A DNA stretch of 64,000 bases. Origin: Halisarca cf. caerulea. Lineage: Eukaryota; Porifera; Demospongiae; Chondrillida; Halisarcidae. Both the position numbers and the translations under genes were made by a program. Below are positions 58,637 through 64,000 of the stretch, piece by piece. Below the pieces are notes generated by a model. That model did no database searches, was not told where the DNA came from, and saw nothing but the letters and a program-made list of their open reading frames with translations. The stretch lies in NCBI GenBank assembly GCA_963170055.1, contig CAUJGJ010000005.1:86201-150200 (forward strand). The letters run 5' to 3'. Positions within the stretch are counted from its first letter, which is position 1, and the number at the start of each line of letters is the position of its first letter.

Positions 58637-61600
58637 TCATTTTTGGTTTATTTCTCTGAAATTAGAGTGTCCAGTTTTCTGTGCATGGACCACGGCCTCC
58701 ACCTGTCCCTTGAGCGGTGTACTGCACGTCTGGCACATGATCGAGAAGGAGCCCAAGTCTGTAAAACTCCGTTTCTAAAGAGGAGACCAAAAACATGTGA
58801 CTCCAGGCAAAGTAAACTAATCATGTCATTTTTTGCTGTGAAATAATTTTCTAGGAAAGAGCCGGTACTTACAAACAAATTCCATTACCAAGTATGTCAA
58901 AACCAAACAAGTGAGTTGTTTAGCAGTCAACATAATAAATAATTAATATATTACTGTTGCAAATAAAATGAATGAATTAAACTCCAGATGGGCACATTCA
59001 NNNNNNNNNNNNNNNNNNNNNNNNNNNNNNNNNNNNNNNNNNNNNNNNNNNNNNNNNNNNNNNNNNNNNNNNNNNNNNNNNNNNNNNNNNNNNNNNNNNN
59101 NNNNNNNNNNNNNNNNNNNNNNNNNNNNNNNNNNNNNNNNNNNNNNNNNNNNNNNNNNNNNNNNNNNNNNNNNNNNNNNNNNNNNNNNNNNNNNNNNNNN
59201 TATACCCTCCATCCCCTATAGATCCACCTACACCCATACCCACACTTACACACATACACCCACCCACACACCAAACCCCCCCACACACGTACAGGTGCAC
59301 ACATGTATGCATGCATGTACAGAGGCACAGACCTTATGTAACTCCTTGGCTACCTCCAAGGCCAGCAACGTGTACTGGTCATCATCTGAAGAGAATTTGG
59401 ACTGAGTGCTTCCATTTGGAAGGTTGAGAACCAGGGCATCATAGTGAACTCCGTCGTAGAGGAGATAAGACTTGAGAGGGTAGCATTTCTCACATCCTGC
59501 GATAAACGAAGGAATAGGACACAAGTATCATCTACAGATACTTCTTTCAGTGCAGTACAAAGTTCTGATTGTCACTTCAAGGTTTCACATAACCATCAAA
59601 CTGCATAGTAATCCATATGCAGGCTTTGAGGTTAAAATATTCTTAGCCTATCTGATGAAGGGCTAAGCATGGAAGCATGGGTACACATATGGCTGGAAGG
59701 TGCTCGGTGCATGGTCACCTTGTGCTTCAACTAAGGATGCTGTGGATGACAGGAGACCAATGTGTCTAACATTGAATGACTGCACAGAAAGCCCAAGACA
59801 GACCTCTGCTAAGTCAACTAGGTACGTATTTAAATAAGACAACAATATCACTTTGCTGACAAGACAACAGACAAATGAACCGTGAAACCAAGCACACCCA
59901 CATGATGACAAGAGAGGTATCCACAGGCGCACATGGTACTAGCTCATTATAGCCAATGTCAACTTGACAAGATTGAATTACATGTTTCGTGTGCTACAGA
60001 ATTTATTCTACTACAAAGGAATGTACCAGCAAGTCAACAGCGGATGTAGTGGTCCAAACAACATCAAATGATTTCATGTCTTGTCTACAGCATGTGGGGA
60101 CTACAGATCCAATGGAAGCTCTGGGAACAACTGGGAGGTCTGGGATTAATTGGGAGCTCTGGGGACAACTGGGAGGTCTGGGATTAATTGGGAGCTCTGG
60201 GGACAACTGGGAGCTCTGGGAACAATTGGGAGGTCTGGGAACAACTGGGAGCTCTGGGAACAATTGGGAGCTCTGGGAACAATTGGGAGCTCTGGGAACA
60301 ACTGGGAGCTCAGGGGACAATTGGGAGCTCTGGGAACAACTGGGAGCTCTGGGAACAATTGGGAGCTCTGGGAACAACTGGGAGCTCTGGGAACAATTGG
60401 GAGCTCTGGGAACAATTGGGAGCTCTGGGAACAATTGGGAGCTCTGGGAACAACTGGGAGCTCTGGGAACAATTGGGAGCTCTGGGAACAATTGGGAGCT
60501 CTGGGAACAATTGGGAGCTCTGGGAACAACTGGGAGCTCTGGGAACAATTGGGAGCTCTGGGAACAATTGGGAGCTCTGGGAACAATTGGGAGCTCTGGG
60601 AACAAGTGGGAGCTCTGGGAACAAGTGGGAGCTCTGGGATTAATTGGAGCTCTGGGAACAATCGGGTACTCTGGGAACAATTGGGAGCTCTGGGAACAAT
60701 TGGGAGCTCTGGGAACAATTGGGAGCTCTGGGATTAATTGGAGCTCTGGGATTAATTGGAGCTCTGGGAACAATTGGGAGCTCTGGGAACAACTGGGAGC
60801 TCTGGGAACAATTGGGAATTGTATAACAAATACAGTGAAACTTGCTCAGTATGTACAGTCAAACTCTGTTAGTACGTATTCCTGGATAGTCTAAGTGAGT
60901 ACTCATTGCTCTGTCCCTACCTCATGCAATACTACTGAAAGTACCTTGGATAGTAAGTACCTCTGATAGTGAGTACACGTATTTGCATTCCCTTGGGATT
61001 ACTTACTATCCAAGTTCTACTATACCTTGAATGGAATACAAAATCACTACTTTTTATGAGAGGTACTTACTATCAGGGTGGCCATGAGGCATATACAAAG
61101 ACAGAATGAGGAGTACTTACTGTACTATCCAGGGGTATGTACTAAACCAGGTACTTACTGAGCAAGTCCCCCTGCATTACAACGAGGGACAAAATTTCTA
61201 AGGAAACGAGACTGAACTGTTCCCACAGCACCAGCCAATCTATAGAATTCTCCTGTACCAGAGTTCCTAGTTGAAACAATACAATTCCTGTTGCATCATC
61301 ATGACAACAATCACTTGGACATGATTAAAACTCTGATTAGAATGTTGCAGGTAAGAGTAAAGAAGAAAACATTCCTCATTCATCACCAAGAACTTGATTA
61401 ACTGATGTAATTACGAAGGTCAAAAACAAATACCATAATATGCTCAAGGTTTCAGTTCAGTATGCCTAACTGTACAGTTCCCTATGGTGCTAAACACTGT
61501 ACTGATAACTAGTGAGCACAAACCACAGAAGTGGTGCTTAGTGACCACAAGCACATACTGCTCATGTTGTGTATAATATGTAGCTCATTGATAACATTAT

Positions 61601-63961
61601 TCATAGCCACAACTCACCAAATCTGTCAACCCGAAGGGTTTGAACATCAACGACATCAAATTCCATCTTGTAATACTCACTGAATATAGACAACTCTATT
61701 GCTCCTAGAGGAAAGGAATTCAGGAAAGAATCCATGAAAGTACACCATGTTGTTGACATTCACAAGAGGCAAAAGGGGATGCCCAAGCCAATTCAATAAA
61801 AAACAATGAGTTCTTTAGGCCATACAACACACACTGACCTACAGTGAAGCTGGCTTCATAAGCATGGAAATTAGTAAAATGCTCCTCACTTAGTGCCTAC
61901 AAAACCCAAGGGACAGTCCACAAAGCTATCCTCTTAGTACATGCACAGTTGAGCCTCACATATTAACCACACTTTCCCCATGCTTGACTAATCCAGCGTT
62001 CATATATGTAAATGTATTCCAAGCAACACACGAAAAAGTACATCTCATACATATTCCTATGTTGACAAAACACAGCCTTTAGGCCAGCAAGTACTAGATA
62101 CTAGGCACACATGCTGGACAAATAGATACACGTATGTATGTAGTGGTAGCACAGGTAATTGGTTAATTACATGCATTTATCCACTTGAGTGCTTCTCCCA
62201 CTAAGGGACTTCAAAATAAGTGATATTGCACATTGTTCATCAGATTCACACATCTAACATTTCCACTTAGCCAGCAATGGCTGGGTTCCAGATAAGTTGG
62301 ATAACTAAGACTCTATTGTACTTCTGAAATGGGGTTTTCATGTGATTAAAGGTACGTACGTATGTGAAACTTCTCTAATCCAACACTCAGTGGGGCTTGA
62401 AAGAAAAGCCGGGTTACGAAGTAGTCTGAGTATGGAGTGACTCTTAACATACATTAGTATGAATGTGGTGACTGTACCTCGTAAGATGGTCGGATTAGAG
62501 ATAATGCTGGATTGTAGAGGTATTGGATTACAGAGGTTGCACTGCATGTACTTAAGTACACAGCAAGTTCTACTCCATTAGCAATACCATTGGTCCAATA
62601 TGTACATTCACAGTTTTCGCACAACAATGAAAGTGGATCTTGGTTGCATCATAACAAACTTGAAGTTCCACTCATCAATTTGCTTGACAAATCCCAAACA
62701 CAGCAGCAACACCAAACGCCCACCACAGACACAGGCAGTGCATAGGCCACTCATAGACACTCTATGGGCCACTGTGGCAAGTGAAAATGTACATAGCACC
62801 ATATGTACAATAACCATTCTCATTCACAGCAACTACAATCACCATTCTCATTCCAGGACCGACGGAAGGTGTCTGTAGTTGGTCGGGCCATGGATAGTGG
62901 ATATCATTGCCCCCACCCCCCCCCCCCCCCACCCCCATTTTGCTTAATTAATATTTGCATAATAATGAGTGTCACGGCTAAAAATGACTGATCTAACACA
63001 CGATCTCGAGAAGCACAAGTCGTTTTCTTTGCAAAAAGGCTATATTTTGGTAAAGATAGCTCTGTAAATGATGTTTAAAATTCTGCAAAAGTGATTCAAT
63101 AGAATGTAAGTATTTCTTTGATCTTCATGTGAGCCTCTTTAACTGATTATTTCTTTAAAGACTTGCCTAAATATTGGTCGGGTGGGTTCAGGCCCGACCC
63201 GACCTGTTCTGCCGGACCTGCATTCACAGCAAGTACAATAACCGTTCTCATTCACAGCAACTACAACAACCATTCTCATTCACAGCAACTACAATAACCA
63301 TGTTCGTTGTACAAAAAGACACAACTACAGAACCAATTTCACAAGGTAGGTTGCAGTTTCAAAATCATTGCTACCATTGCAAACACATCTTTCTAGTATC
63401 TGAGTATCACATTACAGTGCTCACACCTGAATGAAAAGGGTTTACTACAACTGAAAATGCAGATTAGTGACCACAGCCCCAAAAGTTGGTATGTATTACA
63501 GTACTACACTTTACAGTGATGTACAGTACATGCATGTACATACACAGGTGGGATGAAAGGAGAGTCCATGGAGTTCATAAAAGGCTAATACAATGGAGAA
63601 ACTATTCCACGAAACAGCACGAAAATTTATTACCAGAACAACATATAATCAAACACACAATGCACATCCTATCATGTACAGTGGAACCTTTACAATCCGG
63701 CAAGCTGTGGTCGGATTGGAGAGAATGTGGATTATAGAGGAGCTATACTTCACACTTACCTCCCCAACTTTCTCCTCTCTGTATCCACTCAGCATACTCC
63801 TCTGGACGACGGTCCAGAACAGAGGAGGAGTACTTCTCAGAATCAGATAAGACAATGCCAGCCACAATACTCCTCATCTCTCTACTTGACATTGATCCAC
63901 CATCAGCAAGGAAGCTATGAAGACCAGCAAGCCAATTCTGTACAGACTTACTAAAGATACA
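58637..63961 (-). CDS. YOD1: OTU1/YOD1-type deubiquitinase, 5' part missing
   Basis: Exons in the window (minus): 63760-63961, 61618-61704, 59333-59496, 58637-58774. The first begins [13 protein letters not shown], whose Cys is the expected OTU catalytic cysteine (compare DNSCLF in YOD1, family knowledge), and ends [14 protein letters not shown]. The second gives [11 protein letters not shown] and [14 protein letters not shown]. The third gives [15 protein letters not shown] with the catalytic His, then KFSSDDD. The last gives the C-terminal C2H2 finger ([22 protein letters not shown]) and the stop. YOD1 cleaves ubiquitin chains in the p97/VCP ER-associated degradation route. The N-terminal UBX-like domain and the start lie beyond 64000. 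A possible variant poly-A signal (attaaa, minus) is at 58571-58576. Confidence 0.9.
59001..59200. other. Assembly gap (200 N)
   Basis: Exactly 200 N, so probably a gap of unknown size. It lies in the last intron of the OTU1-type gene and no coding sequence appears to be missing, because the flanking exons join in frame. Confidence 0.99.
60113..60820. repeat. 19-bp minisatellite in the OTU1-type gene
   Basis: About 37 units of gggagctctgggaacaatt, with variants aactggg, gattaattgg and aggtctggg. Each unit holds a GAGCTC palindrome. It lies in the intron between 59496 and 61618. The 19-bp period rotates the frame, so both strands are open in all frames; these are not genes. Confidence 0.97.
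62360..62545. mobile_element. Degenerate pogo-like palindrome, CTAATCCGG subtype
   Basis: Reads gtgaaacttctctaatccaa at the left, gtcggattagag and tggattacagaggttgcact at the right. The ends are eroded but the inverted architecture is clear. It lies in the first intron of the OTU1-type gene within the window. Confidence 0.55.
62813..63305. repeat. 28-bp minisatellite split by an insertion
   Basis: Units of attctcattcacagcaact plus acaataacc occur at 62813-62853 and 63221-63305. They are interrupted by the element at 62854-63220. Confidence 0.75.
62854..63220. mobile_element. Second element with CAGG ends and 5-bp target duplication
   Basis: Begins caggaccgacg and ends tgccggacctg (imperfect inverted ends), flanked by cattc on both sides (62849-62853 and 63221-63225). 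It contains a poly-C run near 62920 and gggttcaggcccgacccga near its right end. No coding sequence. Confidence 0.6.
63679..63745. mobile_element. Short pogo-like relic
   Basis: Begins cagtggaacctttacaatcc after TA and contains gtcggattggagagaatg and gattatagagg. The right end is lost. Confidence 0.5.
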
Positions 63962-64000
63962 CTATACATCAGTTCTGTATTTAAAAATCTTCTGAAAGAT

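Noticed and set aside
58943..59405. Open frames spanning the N run
   Set aside because: They exist only because unknown bases contain no stop codons.
59989..60894. Open frames of 150-300 codons of [17 protein letters not shown] or [17 protein letters not shown] type
   Set aside because: Produced by a 19-bp tandem repeat that rotates through all frames on both strands; there is no start context, splice context or domain.

Overview
This window is animal (metazoan) nuclear DNA. It is AT-rich, with short GT-AG introns, many microsatellites and minisatellites, one 200-N assembly gap, and a dense population of small palindromic transposons. The extracellular-domain repertoire (VWA, EGF, TIG, AMOP, VWD, long Ig arrays), small introns and close gene spacing suggest a non-bilaterian such as a sponge; that placement is inference. 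I joined exons by hand from reading frame, splice consensus and intron phase. Every complete spliced gene gives an intact frame, but there is no transcript evidence.

Layout. 1-3.2 kb: a decayed Jockey/CR1/L2-like LINE preceded by a duplicated hairpin copy of its 5' edge. 5.05-33.9 kb (+): one giant 44-exon gene with a TATA promoter, signal peptide, VWA, three EGF-like domains, TIG, AMOP, VWD, two EGF, 22 Ig-like domains, then a second TIG-AMOP-VWD-EGF-EGF block, a transmembrane helix and a short basic tail (about 4,180 aa). The core resembles SUSD2/mucin-4, but the duplicated core and the inserted array of near-identical alternating Ig exons are not an architecture I know. 34.0-34.7 kb (-): an intronless small secreted protein. 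35.5-35.95 kb: a 34-bp minisatellite. 37.7-41.65 kb (-): a seven-exon short-chain dehydrogenase of the 15-hydroxyprostaglandin dehydrogenase type. 43.05-44.4 kb (-): an intronless CHST15-like Golgi sulfotransferase. 45.8-46.9 kb: micro-foldback transposons and a probably decayed gene. 48.8-58.5 kb (-): a 21-exon WD40 protein (726 aa, about 13 repeats) with a candidate 5-nt microexon. 58.6-64 kb (-): most of an OTU1/YOD1-type deubiquitinase whose 5' end lies outside the window; its stop codon is only 170 bp from the WD40 start codon.

The genes do not form an obvious pathway. The large + gene is a cell-surface adhesion or recognition candidate. The minus-strand genes are metabolic, Golgi, scaffold and ubiquitin genes. 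At least four classes of non-autonomous DNA transposon (pogo-like, PIF/Harbinger-like, elements with 5-bp target duplications, and micro-foldbacks with 9-bp target duplications) sit in introns and intergenic DNA and account for most non-coding structure.
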